From Bryobacterales bacterium F-183 (GTDB lineage Bacteria > Acidobacteriota > Terriglobia > Bryobacterales > Bryobacteraceae), in assembly GCA_016865505.2 (NCBI GenBank), contig AP025252.1:2294001-2358000 (forward strand): 64,000 bases of DNA. Direction: 5' to 3'. Shown in pieces: positions 1 to 7,299 of the stretch. The number at the start of each line of letters is the position of its first letter. Position 1 is the first letter of the stretch. The translations under genes were made by a program, and so were the position numbers. The notes below the pieces were generated by a model, which was not told the DNA's origin, did no database searches, and saw only the letters and a program-made list of their open reading frames with translations.

Positions 1-1
1 C

Positions 2-289
2 CAGGTCATCCACTCCGGCGGCATGACCGTCGCCCGCGTCTTCCTCGCCAAAGGCGCCATCGTACCCGAACACAGCCACCCCAACGAACAGGTCTGCTAT
101 GTCGAATCCGGCAAGCTGGTCTTCCGTTCCCAGGGCCAAGACTATCTCGTACAAACCGGCGAAGTCCTCGAAATTCCGCCCGGCGTACCCCACAGCGTAG
201 AAGCCCTCGAAGAAACCTCCGGCTTCGACCTCTTCACTCCCAAGCGTCAGGATTGGATTGACGGCAACGACGCGTACCTCAGAAAGTAA
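2..289 (+). CDS. Cupin-domain protein (5' end outside window)
   Basis: The open frame runs in from the window edge, so the N-terminus is missing. The visible part is a single small beta-barrel cupin. Motif 1 is seen as PEHSHPNEQ followed by VESGKL, and motif 2 as PPGVPHSV, so the usual metal-binding His/His/Glu/His set is present. A first in-frame ATG lies at 23, but the residues before it (QVIHSGG) fit a cupin lead-in, so the true start is probably upstream. Cupins of this size are enzymes or sugar/metal binding proteins of many kinds, and the substrate cannot be read from the sequence. No signal peptide is visible in the part present. Confidence 0.8.
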   Translation, partial: QVIHSGGMTVARVFLAKGAIVPEHSHPNEQVCYVESGKLVFRSQGQDYLVQTGEVLEIPPGVPHSVEALEETSGFDLFTPKRQDWIDGNDAYLRK

Positions 290-322
290 CGCTCCACCCC
301 GCCGGGTTACCCTTTTATACGA

Positions 323-1159
323 ATGCGTTCTGTTTTACTCGCAACATTCGCCGCCGGCATTGTGACGGTCTCCGCGCAAACCAAAGCGCCTCCGCCGCCC
401 CCCGCCAAAGCGCCTGCGCCGACAAAACCTGCCGCCGCTGCTGCCGCACCCGCCAAGCCCGCTGCTTCGCCAGCAAAGCCCCCGGCCGTTGCACCAGCCA
501 AAAAGGCGATCACCCCCGCCAAACCCAAACCCCCGATTGGAGCAGCCTCTTTGCAGACTGATAACGACAAGACGATATACGCCCTCGGCCTCAGCATCGC
601 CCGCTCGCTGAAGCAATTCGACCTCTCCCCCGCGGAAGTCGAAATTGTGAAGAAGGCGCTCAGCGACGCCGCCGCTGGCAACCCCGCTGTTCCGATTGAC
701 GAATGGGGACCCAAAATTCAGCCCCTCGCCATGGACCGCCAGAACCGCCTCGCCGAAAAGGAAAAGGCCGCCTCTCTCGCCTACCTTGAGAAAGCCGCCG
801 CCTTCCCCAACGCCAGGAAAACCGCCAGCGGCCTGATCTACCAGGAACTCACCGCCGGCACCGGACCTTCCCCCAAGGCCACCGACACCGTCCGAGTCCA
901 CTACCGCGGTACGCTCACCGACGGCACCGAGTTCGACAGCTCCTACAAGCGCAACGAACCCGCCGAGTTCCCGCTCAACCAGGTCATCAAGGGCTGGACC
1001 GAAGGCGTCCAACTCATGAAGGTCGGCGGCAAGGCCAAGCTCATCTGCCCGTCCGATCTCGCCTATGGTGACCGTGGCAGCCCACCCCAAATCCCCGGCG
1101 GCGCGACGTTGATCTTCGAGATCGAACTGCTCGACATCCCCGCCAACGGCAACCGCTAA
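323..1159 (+). CDS. Exported FKBP-type peptidyl-prolyl cis-trans isomerase
   Basis: A 278-residue secreted proline isomerase, expected to help fold proteins in the periplasm. Residues 1-19 form a signal peptide ending in VSAQ. Residues 20-75 are an Ala/Pro/Lys low-complexity linker. Residues 80-165 resemble the Mip/FkpA-type N-terminal dimerisation helices, and residues 170-278 are the FKBP domain, with [35 protein letters not shown] and LAYGDRG near the active site. The ATG is the only start giving a clean signal peptide. The gene converges on the anti-sigma gene downstream, with a hairpin terminator between them. The long Ala/Pro linker is unusual for the family and could span the cell wall or be a low-complexity expansion. 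Confidence 0.92.
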   Translation: MRSVLLATFAAGIVTVSAQTKAPPPPPAKAPAPTKPAAAAAAPAKPAASPAKPPAVAPAKKAITPAKPKPPIGAASLQTDNDKTIYALGLSIARSLKQFDLSPAEVEIVKKALSDAAAGNPAVPIDEWGPKIQPLAMDRQNRLAEKEKAASLAYLEKAAAFPNARKTASGLIYQELTAGTGPSPKATDTVRVHYRGTLTDGTEFDSSYKRNEPAEFPLNQVIKGWTEGVQLMKVGGKAKLICPSDLAYGDRGSPPQIPGGATLIFEIELLDIPANGNR

Positions 1160-1178
1160 AACGAACGCGACCAAAACA

Positions 1179-1217
1179 AAAAGGGCCGGTCAGGACATCC
1201 CGTCCTCCGGCCCTTTT
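1179..1217. terminator. Bidirectional hairpin terminator between convergent genes
   Basis: AAAAGGGCCGG at 1179-1189 pairs perfectly with CCGGCCCTTTT at 1207-1217. An inner stem, AGGAC at 1192-1196 with GTCCT at 1202-1206, extends the hairpin. The A-run on one side and T-run on the other make it a factor-independent terminator for both the FKBP gene (plus) and the anti-sigma gene (minus). Confidence 0.9.
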
Positions 1218-1236
1218 CACATCTACGAACAGAAAT

Positions 1237-1794
1237 CTATCCGCGAACGTTGATCTGGCTACTCGAAATGTACAGCCGCACCCGGCCCGATGCCGAAGCG
1301 CCAAACTTGGTCGCAGGCGTGAACTCGGTAAACAGCAACGTATTTTCCAACTGCCGGCGCATGTGCATGTCCTTCAACATCGCACCGCCGCTCACAATCG
1401 AATAATCCACCATACGTCCGGAACCGTCCACCACAAGATCCACAACCAGTTCGCTTTCTGAAATCCCCATGATCGGGACAAAAGACTTCACCGACGGCTC
1501 CGTGGTCAACGCCAACCGGACATCGTTCTGCACCGTCGGAATCGGCATCACCAGCGACGGCATCAACGCACTAAAGATCACCACGGCGGAGGCAAGGCCA
1601 CCAAACGCCGGAACCGCAATAGGACGCATCAATTCCCGGAACGAACTCCGCAACCGGTCTCGCCACGTTACCTCTTCCCCCAATGCCCGCAACCGCTCGC
1701 GTGACGCAATCACCTTCAGATTGGCGGTCAATCGCGCCGGCGGCATCCGTTTGGGCATCAGCCGAAGGGCATTTTGCATTTGTTTGTCAGTCAT
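1237..1794 (-). CDS. Membrane protein paired with ECF sigma factor (probable anti-sigma factor)
   Basis: 185 residues: a basic cytoplasmic N-terminus (1-58), one membrane segment at about 59-80, and a periplasmic C-terminus (100-185) that resembles a TonB C-terminal-type fold (LVVDLVVDGSGRMVDYSIVSG). It starts 2 nt after the stop of the ECF sigma gene, so the two are almost certainly co-translated. An inner-membrane protein right behind an ECF sigma gene is usually its anti-sigma factor. The classical zinc-binding HxxxCxxC motif is not present, so the sigma-holding mode would differ or the protein is only a membrane partner. No catalytic residues are recognised. Confidence 0.7.
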   Translation of the reverse strand: MTDKQMQNALRLMPKRMPPARLTANLKVIASRERLRALGEEVTWRDRLRSSFRELMRPIAVPAFGGLASAVVIFSALMPSLVMPIPTVQNDVRLALTTEPSVKSFVPIMGISESELVVDLVVDGSGRMVDYSIVSGGAMLKDMHMRRQLENTLLFTEFTPATKFGASASGRVRLYISSSQINVRG

Positions 1795-1796
1795 CG

Positions 1797-2519
1797 TTAA
1801 TCCCCTGAAGACCCCGCGCCGCTTACAGCCGCGGCAACACCCAACGTCACTTCGCGATCCTGCACCAACTGCTTCCGCAGCGCTTCTCTCCCGCGCAGAA
1901 TTCGCGACTTCACCGTACCCATGTTGATGTTCAGAATTTCCGCGATTTCCTCGTAGCTCAACTCTTCGATGTCGCGCAAAACCACCGCGTCGCGAAAGTT
2001 CGGGCTCAGCTTCTGCAGGGCTTCCTCAATCTTCTCCTGCGTCTCTGTACCCAGCATCAGATCAAACGGCGAAAACCCACCATCCTGAATCGTCTCCTGC
2101 AGCGACCGTGCCTGCTCATCGTCACGATCCAGGTCCACTTCGTGCTTCTTATGCCGCGAAAACCAGCGCCGCCGGTTATTCGCTTCATTCAGCGCGATCC
2201 GGTACACCCAGGTCTTCAAGCTGCTCTGCGACCGGAAGTTTCCGATATTGCGGAAGATCTTGATAAAGACCTCCTGCACCACATCGCACGAGTCCCCAGG
2301 GTCCGACAGCAACCGGTACACCAGGTTGTACACGGGCTGTTGGTACTGCTCAATCAGTTGTTCGTAGGCTTGTTCGGAACCCGCCTGCAGGGCTGCCACA
2401 AGCGCCAGGTCCGCGCGCGTGGGCATGGTCGGCGCAGCGATCGCAGGGGATGCGAACTCCGCATTCGGCGCCGAGGTTTCCGTTGATATGACGTCGAGTC
2501 TCACAGCAGCGTCTGCCAT
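1797..2519 (-). CDS. ECF-type RNA polymerase sigma factor (RpoE-like)
   Basis: 240 residues. After a 40-residue poorly conserved N-terminus come region 2 (YEQLIEQYQQPVYNLVYRLL and DVVQEVFIKIFRN) and region 4 (LSPNFRDAVVLRDIEELSYEE with the helix-turn-helix IAEILNINMGTVKSRILRGR). This is a group 4 sigma factor that redirects RNA polymerase to a stress regulon. The gene is followed by a membrane protein likely to hold it in check and is preceded by a promoter of the type such factors recognise (2580-2608), so autoregulation is likely. A tail after region 4 (VTLGVAAAVSGAGSSGD) is short and probably disordered. Confidence 0.94.
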   Translation of the reverse strand: MADAAVRLDVISTETSAPNAEFASPAIAAPTMPTRADLALVAALQAGSEQAYEQLIEQYQQPVYNLVYRLLSDPGDSCDVVQEVFIKIFRNIGNFRSQSSLKTWVYRIALNEANNRRRWFSRHKKHEVDLDRDDEQARSLQETIQDGGFSPFDLMLGTETQEKIEEALQKLSPNFRDAVVLRDIEELSYEEIAEILNINMGTVKSRILRGREALRKQLVQDREVTLGVAAAVSGAGSSGD

Positions 2520-2579
2520 GGGAGTACCACCTGGTGTGACCGGGCGGCGTACCTTCCCGATCCGATTCTAGCTGAATGA

Positions 2580-2608
2580 ATGGACACCGTGTATCGCGAA
2601 AAAGTTCC
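2580..2608 (-). promoter_or_regulatory. Sigma-E-like promoter of the ECF sigma gene
   Basis: Read on the minus strand: GGAACTT (2602-2608), 16 nt, then GTCCAT (2580-2585). This is close to the known RpoE consensus GGAACTT-N15/16-GTCnnA. It lies about 60 nt upstream of the sigma factor start codon at 2519. The likely reading is that the sigma factor drives its own operon. Confidence 0.65.
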
Positions 2609-2709
2609 ACACCCGGTCCCAAGGTTTGATCCGGGTACCAGAACCACCTAACCGCGTAGTACCTTCCGCGCCCCCGGTCCAGGACCCAAACTTAGCCTGT
2701 ACACCCATC

Positions 2710-4452
2710 ATGGTCCTGCCCGACGAACAGTGGAAATCGAGAGAAGTCGCAAGGCTGCTGGCTCTAGTCGAGACCGAGCGCCGTTACTGGCAGGAGATTG
2801 TCGCCAATCTCCCCGTCCCTGTCGCCATCCTCAACCGGTCCCTCGCTGTCGTATCGGCCAATCGCCTCTTCCGCACTACCTACGGCGTCAGCCTTGAGGA
2901 CCTCAACACCAAGCGCATCACCGACATCATCCCGGCCCCCTCGCTCGCCGCCGCCGTCCAATCTATGTACGACAACGGTGCCGTCCCCGAGCCGATGCTC
3001 TTTGAAACGGAAGCCGGCAAGCGCGTCCGCGTCACCCTCCAACAGCATCGCGACTGGGATGAGGACGCCGTCGACGCTCTGGTCACCATCGAAGAGCTCC
3101 CCGAGGAGTCCGCCAAACTCCCCGCTGCCGTACCCGCCGTCATCTGGACCGCTTTGCTCCCGTCCCTCGACTTCACGTTCCTCTCGCCCTCCGCCGAACC
3201 CGTCACCGGCCTCCCAGCCGCGGACTGGAAGTTCTACGACCGTATCGAGGAAGCCGACCGCGACGCCGTCCGTGCCATCTACACGCAGGCCATCAGCGCA
3301 GGCTCCGGCATGTACTCCGCCGAATTCCGCCTCGCCGGACGCAAACGCTGGTTCCGCGAAACCGTCCGTGTCCAGGACGGCGCTCTTCACGGCGTCCTCA
3401 CCGACGTCACCGGCCGCCGTGCCATGGACGAGCATCTTCTCCAGGCCCAGCGTGTCGACGCCCTCGCCGGCTTTAGCGGACGCGCCGCGCACGATCTCAA
3501 CAACCCGCTCATGATCGTCAACGGCTACGGCGAAGAGGTCCTCGCCGCCATGCCCGAAGCCGATCCCCACCGCGCCGACATGACCCAGGTCATGGACGCC
3601 GCCAAGCGCATCTCGGACATCACCGCAGGCCTCCAAGCCTTCGCCCGCAAGCCTGCAGCGCCAGCGTCGCTATCGCAGTTTCCCGTCGCGGACGCCATCG
3701 GAGACCAATCGGCCAAGCACTTGCTCGCCCTCGGTGACGCCACCGAGTTCCAAGCCGTCGTCAAAGCCATCATCGCGGCCATGGACGGTGCTCCGGTCAC
3801 CACTCGCGCCGCCGAACTCACGGTTCGCGACCTCACCATCGGCGCCCAACCCGTCGAACCCGGCTCCTACGTCCTCGTCCGCATCGAATGCCAGGCATCG
3901 GAACCGCTCAAGCGACCCTTATTCGAATCACCGCACCTCCGCCCGGAACTTGCCAAAGCCTTCCGCACCATTGAAAGCTGGGGAGGCTCCTGCTGGACCT
4001 CGCCGGACAACCGTGTCATCCGCATCCTACTCAAGCGCGCCGTAGAAGCAGTGCCAGAGCCGGTTGCGGTCGAACCTCCCACGAAATCTGAGCCGAAGCG
4101 CATCCTCGTAGTAGACGACGAAATGGGCATCCGTACCCTGATGCGCAAGATCCTGCTCCGCGAAGGCTACACCGTCGTCGAAGCCGGAGGCGGCGCAGAA
4201 GCACTGGCCATATTGGAAAAACAGCCCGTCGACCTGCTCCTCACCGACGTCATCATGCCGGAAATCACCGGTCGCCAGGTCGCGGAGAAAGCCGTTGCGC
4301 TGTACCCCGCGATCAAGGTCCTGTACGTCTCTGGCTACACCGACGAAACGCTGGTCGAAACCGGCAAATACCCCCCGGGCTCACAGTTGCTCCAAAAGCC
4401 GTTCACGTTGAACTCGCTCTTGAAGAAGGTAGGCGAAGTCCTCGGCCAGTAA
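2710..4452 (+). CDS. PAS - histidine-kinase-like - receiver protein with degenerate ATP domain
   Basis: About 580 residues from the ATG at 2710; a TTG at 2626 is also in frame but adds only a Pro-rich stretch. Order: PAS (about 25-130), second PAS-like segment (140-235), HisKA dimerisation helices with H-box AAHDLNNPLMIVNG (His261), a shortened region of about 130 residues where an HATPase_c domain should be, then a receiver domain (about 460-580) with phosphoacceptor Asp513 in LLLTDVIMPE and the distal Lys in LLQKPF. The N-box Asn and the DxGxG and GTGLGL glycine motifs cannot be found, so ATP binding and autophosphorylation are unlikely; compare the intact kinase at 21703. It may be phosphorylated in trans or act as a scaffold. 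No membrane segment. It is divergent from the ECF sigma gene. Confidence 0.82.
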   Translation: MVLPDEQWKSREVARLLALVETERRYWQEIVANLPVPVAILNRSLAVVSANRLFRTTYGVSLEDLNTKRITDIIPAPSLAAAVQSMYDNGAVPEPMLFETEAGKRVRVTLQQHRDWDEDAVDALVTIEELPEESAKLPAAVPAVIWTALLPSLDFTFLSPSAEPVTGLPAADWKFYDRIEEADRDAVRAIYTQAISAGSGMYSAEFRLAGRKRWFRETVRVQDGALHGVLTDVTGRRAMDEHLLQAQRVDALAGFSGRAAHDLNNPLMIVNGYGEEVLAAMPEADPHRADMTQVMDAAKRISDITAGLQAFARKPAAPASLSQFPVADAIGDQSAKHLLALGDATEFQAVVKAIIAAMDGAPVTTRAAELTVRDLTIGAQPVEPGSYVLVRIECQASEPLKRPLFESPHLRPELAKAFRTIESWGGSCWTSPDNRVIRILLKRAVEAVPEPVAVEPPTKSEPKRILVVDDEMGIRTLMRKILLREGYTVVEAGGGAEALAILEKQPVDLLLTDVIMPEITGRQVAEKAVALYPAIKVLYVSGYTDETLVETGKYPPGSQLLQKPFTLNSLLKKVGEVLGQ

Positions 4453-4480
4453 ACTGCCTCGGTCGGTAAACTGAAAGGCA

Positions 4481-5479
4481 GTGGTCCGTCTCATCACGCT
4501 GCTGCTTCTTCTCACTGCTGCCTGCACTCCATCAAAGCGCTTCAGCCTTCCCGCCCCGGAGGGACCAGTCAAAGCCTCCGTCACCTGGACGTGGACCGAA
4601 ACCTCGGCCACACCCCAACTCACCCGAGGAGCCGCAGGCGACTGGGACTCGGTCGATGTCCTGAACCCCTCGGTCGTCCGTTGGCGTGAGGTGTATTGGA
4701 ACCTGTACTCGGGCTTCGACGGCAAGACCTGGCACACCGGACTCGCCCAATCCCAAGACGGCACCACATGGCAGCGGAAGGGCAAGATCCTGTCCCCGGC
4801 AGCGAACTCCTGGGAAGGCACCTACATCGCCGCCAACGGCACAGCACTAGCTGAAGGCCACCAACTGCTCTACTGGTACCAAGGCGGCCGCCCCATCCCG
4901 TCAATCGGCTTAGCCCGCTCCACCGACGGCCTCACCTGGACCAAAGACCCCGCCCCAGTTCTCACCCCGGGGCCCCGAGGCAGTTGGGACGAGCGAGGTG
5001 TAGCCGACCCCTACGTCATCCGAGCCGGAAACACCCTGTACCTCTACTACACGGGCATGGACCGAGCCCTCCGCCAGCGCCTAGGAGTCGCCCGCTCCAC
5101 CGATAGCGGCAAAACCTGGCAAAAGTCGCTAGACAACCCAATCCTCGACATCGGGGGCCACGAACAGTGGGACGAAGGAGGCCTGGGCGAACCGGCCGTC
5201 TGGTCGAGCCACGGTTCCTACTGGATGCTCTACACCGGCCGAGCCTGGGACGAAACCCGCCGCATCGGCTTAGCGAAGTCCCCAGACGGCATCCACTGGC
5301 AAAAGCTCCCCGACTCCGTCTTCGCCGGAGCCCAACCCTGGAACAAATCCGTAATCTGCGACCCCGCCGTCGATCCGTCAAACAAAACCGTGAAGGTCTG
5401 GTACGGAGGAGGCAACAAACCCAGCCCAGACGAAAACCTAAACGGCCAAATCGCCCAAGCCCTTCTAACCCCCCACTAA
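4481..5479 (+). CDS. Lipoprotein with five-bladed glycosidase-type beta-propeller (GH43/GH130-like)
   Basis: 332 residues starting at GTG 4481, chosen because it gives a clean lipoprotein signal (VRLITLLLLLTAAC, lipobox LTAAC, Cys15). The mature part carries repeated blades of the form GLAxSxDGxTWxK (QDGTTWQRKG, TDGLTWTKD, TDSGKTWQK, PDGIHWQKL) separated by acidic motifs such as WDERGVADPYVI and WDEGGLGEPAVW. This is the pattern of the furanosidase/GH43-GH130 propeller superfamily, where Asp/Glu residues at the blade centre act on glycans. The exact substrate is not readable, and a catalytically inactive carbohydrate-binding propeller is possible. Probably anchored in the outer or inner membrane facing the periplasm or surface. 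Confidence 0.75.
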   Translation: MVRLITLLLLLTAACTPSKRFSLPAPEGPVKASVTWTWTETSATPQLTRGAAGDWDSVDVLNPSVVRWREVYWNLYSGFDGKTWHTGLAQSQDGTTWQRKGKILSPAANSWEGTYIAANGTALAEGHQLLYWYQGGRPIPSIGLARSTDGLTWTKDPAPVLTPGPRGSWDERGVADPYVIRAGNTLYLYYTGMDRALRQRLGVARSTDSGKTWQKSLDNPILDIGGHEQWDEGGLGEPAVWSSHGSYWMLYTGRAWDETRRIGLAKSPDGIHWQKLPDSVFAGAQPWNKSVICDPAVDPSNKTVKVWYGGGNKPSPDENLNGQIAQALLTPH

Positions 5480-5481
5480 CC

Positions 5482-5542
5482 GGTGCCAGACACGGTGCCA
5501 GACACGGTGCCAGGTATGGTGCCAGACACGGTGCCAGGCACC
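5482..5542. repeat. Five 12-bp tandem repeats ending in a palindrome (REP-like)
   Basis: Five head-to-tail units: GGTGCCAGACAC at 5482-5493, 5494-5505 and 5518-5529, a variant GGTGCCAGGTAT at 5506-5517, and GGTGCCAGGCAC at 5530-5541. The last unit plus one base (5530-5542) is the perfect hairpin GGTGCC-A-GGCACC. The array sits about 75 bp upstream of a REP-associated transposase gene, which is the usual setting for the repeats such enzymes act on. Confidence 0.85.
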
Positions 5543-5617
5543 CCCAGGAAAATCCTAGGGAAAAATCCGGCGACCTCCCGTGAGACTTTCGCGACCCTCA
5601 GCCCACTTACACTACAA

Positions 5618-6295
5618 ATGCCTCGTAAGCCAAGATTCGCTCCCGCCGGATATTACCTACACCTCACTCAACGTGGGAACTACCGCCAGACGACCTTCCA
5701 CTGCGACCTCGACCACCACATGTTCCAGCAGATCCTCACCGAGCGCGCCGAGGCCAACAGGATCCAGGTCCTTGCCTACTGTCACATGCCCAATCACTAC
5801 CACCTCATCGCGCGCTCGCAGGACCCCGGTGGCATCCCCGCCTTCATGCGAGGCTTGAACGGCCAGTACGCACGCTACCTCCACGGCCGCCTCGTCCGTC
5901 GCGGACGCCTCTGGCAGGACCGTTACTACTCCTCCGTCCTCAGCACCGCGCACCTCATCCGAGCCATGCGCTACGTCGAACTCAACCCCGTACGCGCCAA
6001 TTTCGTACCCTTTGCCGCGGACTACGCATGGTCCTCCGCGCGGCTCCACTGCGGCATCACCGCCCCGGAAAACGAACTCATCTGCATGGACCACGAGACC
6101 TTCGCCTACTACTATCCGACGCAACACCTTTGGCGCGAATTCCTGCAGGCAGGCGAGACCCGTCACGAGATCTCTGCGATCCGTCACGCCCTGCGCGCAG
6201 AACTCCCCCTAGGCGACGCCGCGTTCGTCGAAGAACTCAAAGCCCGCTTCCCGAGTGAATTTGATGGAAAACTAGCGCTCGCCCAAGCCGCCTAA
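5618..6295 (+). CDS. REP-associated tyrosine transposase (RAYT, IS200-like TnpA_REP)
   Basis: 225 residues from the ATG at 5618. Y1 transposase family: the HUH motif appears as CHMPNHYH (His60 and His62), and a Tyr-containing helix GLNGQYARYLHGR (Tyr84/Tyr87) supplies the candidate nucleophile. Also typical are GRLWQDRYYSS and RYVELNPVRANF. RAYTs are usually single-copy, domesticated relatives of IS200 that nick single-stranded REP hairpins. Here the 12-bp repeat array with a GGTGCC/GGCACC hairpin lies just upstream. A longer frame runs back through the repeats, but it would translate the repeat array and is not favoured. The 3' end overlaps the convergent thiO gene by 4 nt. Confidence 0.9.
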   Translation: MPRKPRFAPAGYYLHLTQRGNYRQTTFHCDLDHHMFQQILTERAEANRIQVLAYCHMPNHYHLIARSQDPGGIPAFMRGLNGQYARYLHGRLVRRGRLWQDRYYSSVLSTAHLIRAMRYVELNPVRANFVPFAADYAWSSARLHCGITAPENELICMDHETFAYYYPTQHLWREFLQAGETRHEISAIRHALRAELPLGDAAFVEELKARFPSEFDGKLALAQAA

Positions 6296-7269
6296 GAAGT
6301 AACAGCCTCACACACCATACGAGCCGTCACCGGCGCATTCAGGATCCCGTTGCGATAGTGCCCGTACGCCAGGTACACCCGCTCCGCCCCCGCATAAGGA
6401 CCCACCACCGGATCCCCATGCGACCCCGGTCGGAACCCGATCCACGAATCAATCGGCCAATCTGGCAGATCAGGAAACGCCGCCTTCGTCTCCTTGTGCA
6501 GCGCCTCCACCGTATGTGGATCCACCGTCCGGTCGAACCCCACATGCTCGGTCGTCGCCCCCGCCAGTACGTACCCGCTCTGCCGCTGCAGCACGTAATG
6601 ATGCCCCTTGCGGTAAATCGGCCCGATCGCCCCCGGCTCCATCCAGTACCCGATCAGGTGCCCCTTCACAGGAAACGCCGCCGGAGCCTCAGGCAATAAC
6701 CTACTACTCCAAGCCCCCGCCGACACCACAACCCAGTCGCACTCTAACGTCGCCGCATCCTGTACAGACACCGCCCCCGTCGCGATCTCCGTCACCGCCA
6801 CATCCTCGACAAACGTCACGCACTCAAGCCGCGTACAAGCCTCGCGCAGCGCCGCCACCACGTCTCGCGGATTCACCACCGCATCGTCCGGGTACAGTAC
6901 GTGATCGTGCTCCACCACCGACGCGATCCCCACCGTCGCCTGCGCCTCCGCGCGCTCCCGAAGCGTCGCCATCTCCCCGAACTCCCGCGCCCCGGTAACC
7001 TTGAAGTCGATCGCCATCCCGCCAGAAGCTTCGGTCAATTCCTCGCAAAACGCCGGGTACAGCCGCAGACTTTCGACACCCCGCCGCGCCCACGTTCCAT
7101 CGCCAAAAATCTCGCCGCCAGGCGCCAGCATGCCCGCTCCCGCCCAGCTTGACTCCCCGCCGATCTTTCCCTGATCGACCACCGTCACACGCAGCTTTTG
7201 TTGTGCCAACCGCCACGCGATCGAACATCCGATGATGCCGCCACCAACCACCACTACGTCGGTCTTCAT
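6292..7269 (-). CDS. thiO: FAD-dependent glycine/D-amino-acid oxidase (ThiO-like)
   Basis: 325 residues of the DAO superfamily. The N-terminus has the FAD-binding Rossmann motif VVVGGGIIGCSIAWRL followed by VVDQGKIGGESSWAGAGML, a hallmark of glycine oxidases. The C-terminus has GFRPGSHGDPVVGP and AYGHYRNGILNAP, which bind flavin and substrate in ThiO. ThiO oxidises glycine to iminoglyoxylate for the thiamine thiazole ring. No other thiamine gene is nearby, so the assignment rests on sequence alone, and a broader amine oxidase role is possible. It is divergent from the ABC exporter with about 30 bp between starts. Confidence 0.85.
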   Translation of the reverse strand: MKTDVVVVGGGIIGCSIAWRLAQQKLRVTVVDQGKIGGESSWAGAGMLAPGGEIFGDGTWARRGVESLRLYPAFCEELTEASGGMAIDFKVTGAREFGEMATLRERAEAQATVGIASVVEHDHVLYPDDAVVNPRDVVAALREACTRLECVTFVEDVAVTEIATGAVSVQDAATLECDWVVVSAGAWSSRLLPEAPAAFPVKGHLIGYWMEPGAIGPIYRKGHHYVLQRQSGYVLAGATTEHVGFDRTVDPHTVEALHKETKAAFPDLPDWPIDSWIGFRPGSHGDPVVGPYAGAERVYLAYGHYRNGILNAPVTARMVCEAVTS

Positions 7270-7299
7270 TCTCTTCTCTCACGTTACCCTGAAAAGCAA

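Noticed and set aside
335-1174. Long open frame on the minus strand opposite the FKBP gene
   Set aside because: It is a mirror frame of the Ala/Pro-rich coding region, has Gly/Val repeats and no domain; the plus-strand FKBP is clear.
2626-2709. TTG start giving a longer pseudokinase
   Set aside because: The extra 28 residues are Pro-rich with no family support and no Shine-Dalgarno at usable spacing; the ATG at 2710 is favoured, though not proven.
5482-5542. CRISPR array
   Set aside because: The units are 12 bp, directly adjacent and lack spacers.
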